Shown one piece after another: positions 34,867 through 44,711 of a stretch of DNA of 64,000 nt. The translations under genes were made by a program, and so were the position numbers. This DNA is from Candidatus Albibeggiatoa sp. nov. NOAA. Lineage in GTDB: Bacteria; Pseudomonadota; Gammaproteobacteria; Beggiatoales; Beggiatoaceae. The notes below the pieces were generated by a model, which did not search any database, was not told the DNA's origin, and saw only the letters and a list, made by a program, of their open reading frames with translations. Every line of letters starts with the position of its first letter. Position 1 is the first letter of the stretch. The DNA lies in assembly GCA_025800385.1 (NCBI GenBank), contig JAOXRS010000116.1:124001-188000 (forward strand), given 5' to 3'.

Positions 34867-36051
34867 ATGTTAGATCGCTTTTTACGCAAATCATCAGCTT
34901 CCCCACAACGCTATTTACATAAACGCCAAGACATCATTGAACCTAGCAGCAAATCAGGAAAGCGGGAATGGGTTATTGCGCGTAGCTTATGCTTTTATCG
35001 TGTATTCGATTTAACTGCGATTCCTGCCGCCCGACGTAGTGAAGCACTGAAACTCAAAATTCGTCAATGGACACCGCTAACCCAATATGCAAATTACATA
35101 GTATGGCAAGGTGCATTGGCACAGGTTTGGATTTGGGATGCACAAAAGCAAACAGAGCAACAACAAGAATTTAAAATCAAATCAGCTTATTCCATCCCTG
35201 AAACTTTGTTGCAACCAAAATTAGAACAAGGCATTCAATTGGTTCAATGTATGGAAGGGGTTGAAGCACAATATTGGCAAGATAATATTTTAAAACATAG
35301 CCGTTGGTGGCCTAATGAACCGAGTTTAAAACAATGGATTGATTTCCAGCGAACATGTAGTTTAGAGATTAATACTGATATGCCACAACCAATCAATGCG
35401 GCATTATCAAATAAACCTTGGGGCTATCATCGTACCAGTTTGAATACCATTGCCTTACAGCAAGAACATTTATGGGTAATGTTGGGACTGGCAATATTTA
35501 TCATTGTGTTGGCTTGGTATAGCGTGACCATTTTTAAATGGCAACAGGCTATTGCACAAGTTGAGCAGCAAATAGAAACGCTCAGTGATGATGCAACTCC
35601 AATTTTAACCGCTAAAACACAGGCAGTACAAAATAAGCAAACGGTTGAAAGGCTAGCTAACTTAAACCGTTATCCCCAGCAATTAGATTTAATGGGCAAA
35701 GTAATTAACCATTTGCCATCTAAACAGGTGACATTAGTTGGCTGGAAATTCGAGTTGGGCAAGTTAAGTTTTACAGTTGAAGGCGACTCGCTTGATCCAC
35801 GCCAGTATGTAAAAGCGTATGAAAAAGTGAACTGGTTTGAAGATGTAAAAACGGAAAACACACGGGAAAATAACCAGCTTCGTATTCTTATGCAGGTCAA
35901 ATCAACCTTGACTAACCCTGACAATATTCAGTCCACTGATAAAACTGAACCCACTCAAACCATAACAACCGATAAAATCGATGTCGAGAAATTAAAAGGG
36001 ACAGATGGTGGTTTCGACTGGTCTAATGTGCCTATACCTGACTTTAAATAA
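34867..36051 (+). CDS. PilN/GspL-like single-pass membrane protein, unassigned
   Basis: The 394-residue protein has a cytosolic N-terminal part of about 200 residues, one transmembrane helix (about 211-230, LWVMLGLAIFIIVLAWYSV), and a coiled coil (WQQAIAQVEQQIETLSDD). A compact periplasmic domain (LMGKVINHLPSKQVTLVGWKFELGKLSFTVEGDS) and a disordered Thr-rich tail follow. This order resembles GspL or the PilM-PilN pair of type II secretion/type IV pili, but the actin-like motifs are not apparent. No pil or gsp genes adjoin it. The next gene follows by 16 bp. Function unknown. Confidence 0.7.
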   Translation: MLDRFLRKSSASPQRYLHKRQDIIEPSSKSGKREWVIARSLCFYRVFDLTAIPAARRSEALKLKIRQWTPLTQYANYIVWQGALAQVWIWDAQKQTEQQQEFKIKSAYSIPETLLQPKLEQGIQLVQCMEGVEAQYWQDNILKHSRWWPNEPSLKQWIDFQRTCSLEINTDMPQPINAALSNKPWGYHRTSLNTIALQQEHLWVMLGLAIFIIVLAWYSVTIFKWQQAIAQVEQQIETLSDDATPILTAKTQAVQNKQTVERLANLNRYPQQLDLMGKVINHLPSKQVTLVGWKFELGKLSFTVEGDSLDPRQYVKAYEKVNWFEDVKTENTRENNQLRILMQVKSTLTNPDNIQSTDKTEPTQTITTDKIDVEKLKGTDGGFDWSNVPIPDFK

Positions 36052-36067
36052 CAAATAAATCAATATA

Positions 36068-36946
36068 ATGAAACCCTTATTACGTTTTATTCAATCGGCT
36101 TTTACAGGTGTTGCACTACTATGTTTGGCTTATTTTGCGTGGCAATCTCAAGATGTATTGCATACATTGTTGGCTCAAACCCAATGGAGCTATTTATTTA
36201 TCGCGGTATTATGCTGGATATTTGTGCAACTTATATCAGTACAAGAAACCAAATTGCAGCTACAAACATTATTCGTTCAGCTTAGCTATCAAAAGATTTA
36301 TTATATTCATGTTAATCGTTTACCTGCCCGATATATCCCGGGGGGTATTTGGCATACTGTTAGTAAAATGGTTGATTTCCATCAAATAGGTGTAAAAAAA
36401 TCTCACTTAGGTAGTCTATTTTTGCTAGAAAGCATATTGGCTGTTTTTATGAGCTTTTTAATTGGTGGTAGTTTAGTTTTTTATTTTCGTGGATTGGATC
36501 ATTTTTGGGGCATTATCGCAGGGTTATCCGCACTGAGCAGCCTACTGGCGATAGTAGCCATCCCTTGGCTGTGGTCATATCAATACGTCAAATTGCCCAA
36601 GCTCAATATAGCCCAGTATTTTAAAGCCGCCAGTTTATTCATTCTTATATGGACTGCAGCCTCTGGTGCATTTATTAGCTATTTATCTGCATTCCCGCAA
36701 TTGCTGAAACAAACACATTTATTAGAAGTGGCTGGCAGCTATATTTTTTCATGGAGCGTCGGCTACTTGATGATCTTTGCACCTCAAGGCATTGGGGTAT
36801 TTGAAGTTGTTTCAGGCAGCTTACTGAATTTATCTATGCAACTACTTGATGCTGCCATTATTATCGCAGGGTTTCGTATCATTACATTATTTGGAGATAT
36901 TGGGTTGTGGGCAATAACCAAGCTGTTTTATAGGCATAACATATAG
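36068..36946 (+). CDS. Flippase-like (UPF0104/LPG-synthase TM) membrane protein
   Basis: The 292-residue protein has seven or eight membrane helices and the diagnostic RYIPGGIWHTVSK and FAPQGIGVFEVVSG motifs of the UPF0104/flippase-like family. Members are the membrane part of lysyl-phosphatidylglycerol synthase or stand alone next to glycosyltransferases, where they may flip lipids or lipid-linked sugars. Its neighbours are a PilN-like protein and an FkbM methyltransferase. A cell-envelope glycan or lipid role is inferred. Confidence 0.82.
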   Translation: MKPLLRFIQSAFTGVALLCLAYFAWQSQDVLHTLLAQTQWSYLFIAVLCWIFVQLISVQETKLQLQTLFVQLSYQKIYYIHVNRLPARYIPGGIWHTVSKMVDFHQIGVKKSHLGSLFLLESILAVFMSFLIGGSLVFYFRGLDHFWGIIAGLSALSSLLAIVAIPWLWSYQYVKLPKLNIAQYFKAASLFILIWTAASGAFISYLSAFPQLLKQTHLLEVAGSYIFSWSVGYLMIFAPQGIGVFEVVSGSLLNLSMQLLDAAIIIAGFRIITLFGDIGLWAITKLFYRHNI

Positions 36947-36961
36947 TGCGTTAAATGCTAT

Positions 36962-37810
36962 TTACTTTACAGCAACAATATATTTTTCAGCCATTTTCTT
37001 TGCTTTTTGATCTGGCAGACTTTCAACCAGTTCAATCTCGGAAATATGATAACCATAATCGGACAATAAGCTTGTTACTTGCTCTGCCACTTCCCCTAGA
37101 TGTGTATGCAATTCACAGATGATAATTGGGCTATGTTGGTCTAAGGTATTTCGCATCCCTTCCAAAACCAGATATTCATTACCCTCAACATCAATCTTTA
37201 ATATGTTCGGTGGTTGATAACCTTCATGCTCAATGAGATAGTCTACATTCACAACTTCAACTTCTCTAATATTGTTAGTTGTTCCATATTGCCCACCATC
37301 AACTAAACGCCCAGAAAATGCACCACCCCGCCGATCAAACTGTGCCGTACTTTTTGTTTTTCCAACAGCACGTTTATCAAGGATGATATTAGATTTTGTA
37401 TATTTTGTAAGTGATCGCTCTAGGCAAACATGGTTATTTTCTTCAGGTTCAAACGCATACACTAACCCTTTATCACCAACAATAGATGCAAATAGATACG
37501 TCATTACACCAACATTTGCCCCAATATCATAAGCAACCATATCTTGTTCAGTATATTGTGAGATTATTTTTCTAATTTCAGGTTCATAATGACTTAAATC
37601 ACCAGACTGCACTAAATTGGAATGAAATAGTGGGTTAATTACTAATTTAGAACCTTCTGGTGTTGTAATTTCTTCTAGTTGATTATTTGATAATTTTTCA
37701 AAAAGATATAAAACACCTGGAGAATCTACAATGCGACGTTGTAGTTTTTTAGGAATAACACGTCCGACACGGTTGATAGTTGTTAATAGTGCTTTTCGCA
37801 ATTGGCTCAT
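36962..37810 (-). CDS. FkbM-family SAM-dependent methyltransferase
   Basis: The 282-residue protein has the FkbM core: SAM site MVAYDIGANVGVMTYLFAS, acidic EPEENNHVCLERSL, and the family motif ILKIDVEGNEYLVLEGM. FkbM enzymes O-methylate sugars or polyketides, commonly in capsule/LPS or glycan synthesis. AAGGT precedes the ATG. It faces the flippase-like gene, so the two may belong to one envelope function although on opposite strands. Confidence 0.92.
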   Translation of the reverse strand: MSQLRKALLTTINRVGRVIPKKLQRRIVDSPGVLYLFEKLSNNQLEEITTPEGSKLVINPLFHSNLVQSGDLSHYEPEIRKIISQYTEQDMVAYDIGANVGVMTYLFASIVGDKGLVYAFEPEENNHVCLERSLTKYTKSNIILDKRAVGKTKSTAQFDRRGGAFSGRLVDGGQYGTTNNIREVEVVNVDYLIEHEGYQPPNILKIDVEGNEYLVLEGMRNTLDQHSPIIICELHTHLGEVAEQVTSLLSDYGYHISEIELVESLPDQKAKKMAEKYIVAVK

Positions 37811-37909
37811 ATTAATACCTTATTCGTTTTATTCCTTGAATTAGTAATTATTATACAACATAGACAATTTTTTATACTTAACTGTTGGTAGAAGGCACAA
37901 GTTAGACAG

Positions 37910-38389
37910 CTATTTTAGGTGATTATTTAAATCTTGATACAACCATACCATACGATCTAAAAACCAAGATTTTCCAAGTATTACAATGGCTGTACCAAGT
38001 AAAGTTAACCATATATGCAATACAAGCAACCCATAAATTATGATGAATGTACCCACTGTCATAATCAACTTTAATATTTTGATTGCTGCTAGGTGATGGC
38101 TTGGTATATCTGAATGGGTGAGCAAGATGCGTTCACCTAAGACCGCTTGTGATGCCCAATTATCAGTTGATTGCGGCTTATTAAATAATCTTGGGTTTAT
38201 CCAAATCCATGCTATTACTAAAAAAATAGGTAATAAACTCCACCAATCCAGCCAAACACGCGACCAAATAGCCATAATCAGTAATGGCAAGCCAGAATAA
38301 CGCGTCCACACACTCCAAGGATTTGCGTGCCGCTCCCAAACTTCATCCGACATGTGAAACCATTTTGCAGCTTGATGTTCAATTGACAT
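37910..38389 (-). CDS. DUF6653-like small membrane protein
   Basis: The 159-residue protein has four predicted helices grouped in two hairpins. The N-terminal signature is FHMSDEVWERHANPWSVWTR, which is characteristic of DUF6653 proteins; no function is known. It stands alone, with 99 bp to the FkbM gene and a 261-bp AT-rich gap on its other side. Confidence 0.78.
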   Translation of the reverse strand: MSIEHQAAKWFHMSDEVWERHANPWSVWTRYSGLPLLIMAIWSRVWLDWWSLLPIFLVIAWIWINPRLFNKPQSTDNWASQAVLGERILLTHSDIPSHHLAAIKILKLIMTVGTFIIIYGLLVLHIWLTLLGTAIVILGKSWFLDRMVWLYQDLNNHLK

Positions 38390-38650
38390 GGCTTATTCTC
38401 TATTTTGTAGAACGATAGTACATACCATACAAACTATGATTCTGAATCAATATAAATACCATTTGGATTATGCATGATGTTGTTTTTTGAATCCTATGCA
38501 ATGATGCAATCATCTCATAAAGTTATATTTTTATTCACCATAAAAAAAGCGTATGATGCATAAATAAACATTTTTTAGCTATAAAATATAGTAAAATACA
38601 CGGTTTTTTCTATTTAATTATCCTAAGCTGCTTTTATTAGGGTATATATT

Positions 38651-40780
38651 ATGTTGATGCAACTCATTTCCTCATTTATAGCACGTCTACTATCGATACG
38701 ATTGCGTACGATGCTCATCGTTCCTTTTATTATCCAAGTTATTTTAGTGGTTGGTTTAACGGGTTATTTAGCTTTACAAAATAATCAGCGTCTAATCTCT
38801 GATATGGTGACACACCTGCGACAAGAATTGTCTGAAAAAATTCAAGGACATTTACAACTCTATTTACAAATACCGCTGCAAGTGACACAAACTGTGGTCA
38901 ATCAAATTGAACTGGGTGCTGGTAAGATTACAGAACCAAGAACTTTACAAAATTTGCTCTATAAAAATATGCAAGATGCTTTCAATTCCAACTATATTGG
39001 TATTGGAAATGAAGAAGGGGAATTTATTGGTTGTGGTAATTTAAATGGTCGTCAGTTTAATTTGTCATTAGAAATATCTGATGAACAAACGCATTATGCT
39101 ATGGAAAGTTATCAACTGGGCGCATTTGGTCAAATTATTGAGCAACAAGGGGTAACACCTAATTATGATCCAAGGAATCGACCATGGTATATACCCGTTA
39201 AACAAACCAATAAACCACATTGGAGCGATGTTTTTGTTACTTTTACTAATCCACAATTAGTTATCACTATCGGCACGCCCATTTTTAACGCGCAACAACA
39301 ATTTATGGGTACGGTTGGTAGTGATATGAGTTTATGGGAAATCAGCCAGTTTTTACAAAGTTTAGATATTGGTAAAGCAGGGCAAGCCTTTATCATGGAG
39401 CGGCAGACAGGCTTAATGGTAGCGACATCCACAGGTGAAAAAGCGTTTCAAAGAGAACATCATAGCCTTAAACGCCTAGCCGCATTAGATAGTCATAGCC
39501 ATCTTACAGCGCAAACTGCACAATATTTACAGCAAAAATTTCAATCATTTTCAAATATTACCCAAACAGTATTATTAGATTTTTACATTGAAAATCAACG
39601 GCACTTCTTAAGTGTTATTCCATTTCAAGATAATATGGGGTTAGATTGGCTGATTACGATTGTGATTCCAGAAACCGATTTTACTGCACATGTTGATAAA
39701 AATACGCAAATGACGCTGTTTTTGATACTTATTGCACTCATGATTGTGGTGTTTATCGGATTACTGACAACACACTGGGTTGTAACACCAATTAAACGTT
39801 TAAATTGTGCGGCACAAACATTAGCAAAAGGCCATTGGGAGCATAAAGCCTGCACTGCAAACCATAATCATCATGAAATTGGGGAGTTAGCACAAGCTTT
39901 TGATGGCATGGCCTCTCAACTTAAAGCTGTGTTTGATAGCCTTGAAACCAAAGTAGATGAGCGTACCCAAGACTTAAAACAAGCCCAAGAAGAAATTCAG
40001 GCGTTAAATGAGTATCTACAACAAGAACATACTCGTATGAGTACCGAGTTGGATATTACGCGCCAATTACAGAAAATGGTGTTACCACGGCGTAAGGAGT
40101 TAGCGGATATACAAGATTTAGATATACCAGTTTATATGCAGCCTGCAACCGAAGTCGGTGGTGATTATTACGATGTGATTGAATATGGCAATACGGTTAA
40201 AGTTGCTATTGGTGATGTAACAGGGCATGGCTTAACCAGCGGTGTTTTGATGCTGATGGTACAAAGTGCTGTGCGCACCTTATTTATGAACAATATGTGC
40301 AAACCTGAAGCGTGCCTCAATATTGTTAATCGTACGATTTATAACAATGTGCAGCGTATGCAAGTTGATAAAAATTTAAGCTTGATTCTATTGAGTTATC
40401 AATATGGCCAAGTTGAATTTGTTGGGCAGCATGAAGAAGTCGTCGTTGTGCGTCGTGATGGCACAGTGGAACGCTTTGATACGATTGATTTAGGTTTTCC
40501 TGTGGGGTTAGAAGAGAATATCGAAGCATTTGTTCATCGAGCAGAGCTATATTTAGATCAAGGTGATGGTATTGTTTTATATACAGATGGCATTACCGAA
40601 GCCGAAAACCAACATAAACAACTTTATGGTAATCAACGTTTATGCAAAATATTATCTGAGAATTGGACACTGCCTGCTAAACAGATTCAGGAGCATGTGA
40701 TTCAAGATGTGAAGCAACACATAGGGCAACACAAAGTCTATGACGATTTAACCCTGCTCGTGATTAAACGCTATATCTAA
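38651..40780 (+). CDS. dCache-HAMP-PP2C (RsbU/SpoIIE-type) sensor phosphatase, copy 1
   Basis: The 709-residue membrane phosphatase starts with a transmembrane helix (about 18-42) and an extracytoplasmic double-Cache domain with the RPWY element (NYDPRNRPWYIP). A second helix (about 355-378), HAMP and a coiled coil (TKVDERTQDLKQAQEEIQAL) follow. The C-terminal PP2C-type Ser/Thr phosphatase domain has metal-binding acids in EVGGDYYDV, IGDVTGHG, YTDGITEA and DDLTLL. Such proteins usually dephosphorylate an anti-sigma-antagonist (STAS) partner in response to an external ligand. No STAS or anti-sigma gene is nearby. A paralogue follows 14 bp later. Confidence 0.93.
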   Translation: MLMQLISSFIARLLSIRLRTMLIVPFIIQVILVVGLTGYLALQNNQRLISDMVTHLRQELSEKIQGHLQLYLQIPLQVTQTVVNQIELGAGKITEPRTLQNLLYKNMQDAFNSNYIGIGNEEGEFIGCGNLNGRQFNLSLEISDEQTHYAMESYQLGAFGQIIEQQGVTPNYDPRNRPWYIPVKQTNKPHWSDVFVTFTNPQLVITIGTPIFNAQQQFMGTVGSDMSLWEISQFLQSLDIGKAGQAFIMERQTGLMVATSTGEKAFQREHHSLKRLAALDSHSHLTAQTAQYLQQKFQSFSNITQTVLLDFYIENQRHFLSVIPFQDNMGLDWLITIVIPETDFTAHVDKNTQMTLFLILIALMIVVFIGLLTTHWVVTPIKRLNCAAQTLAKGHWEHKACTANHNHHEIGELAQAFDGMASQLKAVFDSLETKVDERTQDLKQAQEEIQALNEYLQQEHTRMSTELDITRQLQKMVLPRRKELADIQDLDIPVYMQPATEVGGDYYDVIEYGNTVKVAIGDVTGHGLTSGVLMLMVQSAVRTLFMNNMCKPEACLNIVNRTIYNNVQRMQVDKNLSLILLSYQYGQVEFVGQHEEVVVVRRDGTVERFDTIDLGFPVGLEENIEAFVHRAELYLDQGDGIVLYTDGITEAENQHKQLYGNQRLCKILSENWTLPAKQIQEHVIQDVKQHIGQHKVYDDLTLLVIKRYI

Positions 40781-40794
40781 CTAAAGTACAGCCT

Positions 40795-42906
40795 ATGTTC
40801 ATGCAACTGACTTCCTATTTAACCCAATTACGCCTACGCACCATTTTGACTGTGCCTTTTATCATTCAAATTGTATTAGCGGTGGGTTTGACAGGGTACT
40901 TGTCTCTTTACAATGGCCATGTTTCTATTCAAGAATTTATCGGCCAATCTCGCCATGCTTTAACTCAAAAAATTCACGATCATCTCGATTTATACTTGCA
41001 AGAACCTGTGCGTGCTAATCATGCTGTGATTAATAGTTTAGAACTGGGTGTGGGTAATACCAAGCAACCTCGCACTCTTGAAGCATTATTTCAAAAAACC
41101 ATGCATGACTTTCCCAGTATTGCTTACATTCAGCTTGGTACAAAAGATGGGGCTTTTTTTGGTTATGAGCGATTAGAAGATCATTATCATATTGAAGTAG
41201 TCGATGCAGAAACACGAAATGTAATGCAGACTTATGAGACAAATGAACAAGGTTACATGCTAGCTTCACCGATTCGAACCACCTCATCATTTGATTTGTA
41301 TATTCGGCCTTGGTACGCACCTGTGGCAGAGCAAAAGCGGGCTTTATGGAGTGATGTTTTTGTATATTTTAGTCATTCTCGTTTGGCTGTGACGATCAGT
41401 CATCCTGTTGTTAATCAACAAAATCAGTTGCTTGGTGTTGTTGGTAGTGATTTGGCATTAACAGATATAAGCCAATATTTACAAAGTTTAAAAATTGGTA
41501 AAACAGGGCAAGCTTTTATTATTGAACGACAAACAGGTTTGATGGTGGCGAATTCTGCAGGAGAACAACCGTTTAACTCAGATGCTGCAGATTCACGTTT
41601 ACCTATCGTGGATAGTCAAAGCCCATTGATTGCCAAAACTGCACAATATCTTAAGCAACACTTTAAATTATTTGAACATATTCAACAGCCTTATTTAATC
41701 GATTTTGAGCAAGATGGCGAGCATTATTATGTGGAAGTAACACCTTATCAAGATAATATGGGTTTAGATTGGCTAGTCACGGTGGTGATTCCTGAATCTG
41801 ATTTTATGGAATATATCGAGCAAAATCGTCGCTTAACCATTGTGATGATGATTGTGGCCTTGGTTGTGGCTATTGGAGTTGGTTTTATGACGGCACATTG
41901 GGTTGTTACACCAATTAAACGCTTAAATATCGCCGCCAAAGCTTTAGAAAAAGGTGATTGGAGTCATCAAATTGATACGAAGCACCATAGCCGCAATGAA
42001 ATTGGTGAACTGGCGCAAGCCTTTGATGGAATGGCACGGCAACTTAAAGAAGTGTTTGAAAATTTAGAGCTAAAAGTCAGTGAGCGCACACAAGATTTAG
42101 AACAAGCCAATGCGGAAATTCAGGCGTTAAATCAATACTTGCAACAAGAAAATGTACGAATGGGCACGGAACTGGATATTACACGCCAACTGCAAAAAAT
42201 GGTGTTGCCTAGGCGCACTGAATTAGAGCAAATGCAAGATTTAGATATATCAGTTTATATGCAGCCTGCAACCGAAGTTGGTGGAGATTATTACGATATT
42301 ATCGAATATGGCGATACGATTAAAGTCGCAATCGGTGATGTGACGGGGCATGGTTTAACCAGTGGTGTTTTGATGTTGATGGTGCAAAGCGCAGTGCGTA
42401 CTTTGTTCATGAATGATATGTGCAACCCAGAAGTCTGCCTCAATATTATCAATCGCACGATTTATAACAATGTGCAGCGAATGCAAATTGATAAAAATTT
42501 AAGTCTGGTTTTGCTGGGTTATCAATATGGACATGTCGAATTTGTAGGGCAGCATGAAGAGGTTTTAATTGTGCGTCGTGATGGGACAATTGAGCGTTTT
42601 GATACGATTGATTTAGGCTTTCCAGTCGGTTTAGAAGAGAATATTGAAGCGTTTGTACATCGTGCTGAAGTTGACCTCGATCAAGGTGATGGGATTATTT
42701 TATACACAGATGGGATTACTGAAGCAGAAAATAAACATAAACAATTTTATGGTAGTGAGCGTTTGTGTAAGATGATATCCGAGCATTGGTCATTATCTGC
42801 GAAAAAAATACAGCAATTGATTATTCAAGATGTGAAGCATCATATTGCAGATCACAAAGTATATGATGATCTGACTTTATTAGTGATTAAGCGTAAAGTG
42901 ATTTGA
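40795..42906 (+). CDS. dCache-HAMP-PP2C sensor phosphatase, copy 2
   Basis: The 703-residue paralogue of the preceding gene has the same architecture. The PP2C domain and coiled coil are nearly identical between copies (ELDITRQLQKMVLPRR and FDTIDLGFPVGLEENIEA occur in both). The sensor domain has diverged (LYIRPWYAP for the Cache motif, many changes around it). It keeps all metal-binding acids. The two copies could therefore report different ligands to one downstream target. It is followed by a short stem and a converging chemoreceptor gene. Confidence 0.93.
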   Translation: MFMQLTSYLTQLRLRTILTVPFIIQIVLAVGLTGYLSLYNGHVSIQEFIGQSRHALTQKIHDHLDLYLQEPVRANHAVINSLELGVGNTKQPRTLEALFQKTMHDFPSIAYIQLGTKDGAFFGYERLEDHYHIEVVDAETRNVMQTYETNEQGYMLASPIRTTSSFDLYIRPWYAPVAEQKRALWSDVFVYFSHSRLAVTISHPVVNQQNQLLGVVGSDLALTDISQYLQSLKIGKTGQAFIIERQTGLMVANSAGEQPFNSDAADSRLPIVDSQSPLIAKTAQYLKQHFKLFEHIQQPYLIDFEQDGEHYYVEVTPYQDNMGLDWLVTVVIPESDFMEYIEQNRRLTIVMMIVALVVAIGVGFMTAHWVVTPIKRLNIAAKALEKGDWSHQIDTKHHSRNEIGELAQAFDGMARQLKEVFENLELKVSERTQDLEQANAEIQALNQYLQQENVRMGTELDITRQLQKMVLPRRTELEQMQDLDISVYMQPATEVGGDYYDIIEYGDTIKVAIGDVTGHGLTSGVLMLMVQSAVRTLFMNDMCNPEVCLNIINRTIYNNVQRMQIDKNLSLVLLGYQYGHVEFVGQHEEVLIVRRDGTIERFDTIDLGFPVGLEENIEAFVHRAEVDLDQGDGIILYTDGITEAENKHKQFYGSERLCKMISEHWSLSAKKIQQLIIQDVKHHIADHKVYDDLTLLVIKRKVI

Positions 42907-42914
42907 AATGGTTA

Positions 42915-42941
42915 GGACTGTAAACTTTCCTGCTACAGTCC
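42915..42941. terminator. Stem between the phosphatase pair and the chemoreceptor
   Basis: GGACTGTA (42915-42922) and TACAGTCC (42934-42941) form a perfect 8-bp stem with an 11-nt loop in the convergent gap. The T tract is weak. Confidence 0.5.
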
Positions 42942-42961
42942 CAATAATGTATTGTCGAAAC

Positions 42962-44650
42962 TTAAAACTCATCCCAATCGCTATCGTCATCATTATTTAG
43001 CGTTGTGGCCGTTTTTTCTGGTTGGTCTGTCTTTTCAACGACTAGCTGTTGTGCTTCAAGGAAAGAGTCTGTGTTAGTTGATTTAAATGCCACCAGTTGT
43101 TTACGTAAAGATTCGGCTTGAGTGCGCATATTGTCACTGTTTTGAGTCGCCTCTTCGACTAGCAGTGCATTCTGTTGGGTCATTTCATCCATTTTCGATA
43201 CGGCTTTATTAATCTGGGTAATGCCTGCATATTGTTCCTGACTGGCGGCAGCAATTTCTGAAATAATATCATTGACCTTCTTCACGGCAACAACGATTTC
43301 TTCTAACGTCTCACCAGATTGATTGACCAATTTTGTACCATCATCAACCCGTTCCACACTGTTTTTAATCAATTTTTTGATTTCTTTGGCGGCGGTGGCA
43401 CTACGTTGTGCTAGGTTACGTACTTCTGTTGCAACGACAGCAAAGCCACGTCCTTGCTCGCCCGCTCTTGCTGCTTCAACGGCCGCATTTAATGCAAGTA
43501 AATTGGTTTGAAAAGCGATCTCATCAATGACGCTGATAATGGCTGACACTTGTTCGCTGCTTTCACTGATTTCTTTCATCGCAAGAATGGCTGAACTAAT
43601 CACAGTGCCGCCACGCTCTGCTTTTTCACGTGCACTGATTGCCAATTGTGTGGATTGCTCCGCATTATCTGCATTTTGCTGAATGGTGCTGGTCATTTCT
43701 TCCATGCTGGCCACGGTTTGCTCTAAAAAGGCCGCTTGCTCTTCAGTACGGCGACTTAAGCTTTCATTACCGCTTGAAATTTGTTCAGAGGATACTTGCA
43801 CCGCTTCAGACACTTCTTTAATCACGCCCATGGTTTTGGTTAAGCGTTCAACTGTATCGTTTGCCTCTTCCATTCTAGTGCGCAACTGGGTTTGCATCGA
43901 TTCCAACGCCGCCATTAATTTGCCTGTTTCCTCTTTAGTGTTGGCTTCAATATGTGTATTTAAATCACCATCGGCAATAGAGTTAGCAATATTCACTGCG
44001 GTATGTAATGAGTTGATAATCATGCGCCCAATAAACCAACTAAATATCGCCACAATCACTACAAAAATCACAATAATAATCATGCCATTAAACAGTGTCG
44101 CTTGATAAGCTTGATTGGCTGATTGATATACATTGGCACTGTCTTTTACTTTATCCTGTAGCCATACGGTTAAATTCGCCGCCAACAGTTTAAATTGTTC
44201 TTGCTCTGCCCCACTCACATTGATAAAAGCCGCTTCTCGGTGACCAGCAAGCACTTGCTCAGCGGTAAATTTAACTAGTATTTTATATTGTTCCCAACTT
44301 TCGCGTAATTTTAAAAAAGTGGCTTTAGTCGATGGGGTCACAATTGGCTCCCAGTTATTAAATGTATTATCCATTTGCTCAATCATGACTGTTTGACGCT
44401 GTTGTAGTTCCGTTCGTAATGTTTGGTCAGGCGAGGTGACAAGTAACAGTGATAATTGACGGACTTCATTTAGCGGATTATCAATCGCGCGGGTGGCTCT
44501 TTCAATTTTTATTGTCGTTTCATACACTTGTTTTACATTTGTAAAAGTAAGATATACATTTTGTAAGCCGTATGCACCTAAGCCCACTAAAGCCAGAATC
44601 GAAAAGCCTGAAAGTAGTAAAAACTTAACGGTAATACTTAGGTTCTTCAT
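42962..44650 (-). CDS. Methyl-accepting chemotaxis protein with CheR/CheB tether
   Basis: The 562-residue receptor has a first helix (about 8-30), a helical-bundle periplasmic domain (4HB_MCP type), a second helix (about 190-212), HAMP, and the signalling hairpin ([20 protein letters not shown]). The protein ends in DDSDWDEF, which fits the xWxxF pentapeptide that binds CheR/CheB in high-abundance receptors (NWETF in E. coli). The strong AGAAGGAGACAAG site suggests high expression. No che genes are in the window. A substrate-binding protein gene lies just upstream on the same strand. Confidence 0.95.
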   Translation of the reverse strand: MKNLSITVKFLLLSGFSILALVGLGAYGLQNVYLTFTNVKQVYETTIKIERATRAIDNPLNEVRQLSLLLVTSPDQTLRTELQQRQTVMIEQMDNTFNNWEPIVTPSTKATFLKLRESWEQYKILVKFTAEQVLAGHREAAFINVSGAEQEQFKLLAANLTVWLQDKVKDSANVYQSANQAYQATLFNGMIIIVIFVVIVAIFSWFIGRMIINSLHTAVNIANSIADGDLNTHIEANTKEETGKLMAALESMQTQLRTRMEEANDTVERLTKTMGVIKEVSEAVQVSSEQISSGNESLSRRTEEQAAFLEQTVASMEEMTSTIQQNADNAEQSTQLAISAREKAERGGTVISSAILAMKEISESSEQVSAIISVIDEIAFQTNLLALNAAVEAARAGEQGRGFAVVATEVRNLAQRSATAAKEIKKLIKNSVERVDDGTKLVNQSGETLEEIVVAVKKVNDIISEIAAASQEQYAGITQINKAVSKMDEMTQQNALLVEEATQNSDNMRTQAESLRKQLVAFKSTNTDSFLEAQQLVVEKTDQPEKTATTLNNDDDSDWDEF

Positions 44651-44711
44651 CTTGTCTCCTTCTTATTATTTGGAATAGTGTACACTTAAATGCTTAAGTG
44701 GATCATAATGG

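Noticed and set aside
43683..44105. Plus-strand open frame of 140 codons
   Set aside because: It lies fully antisense to the chemoreceptor signalling domain, with no ribosome site.
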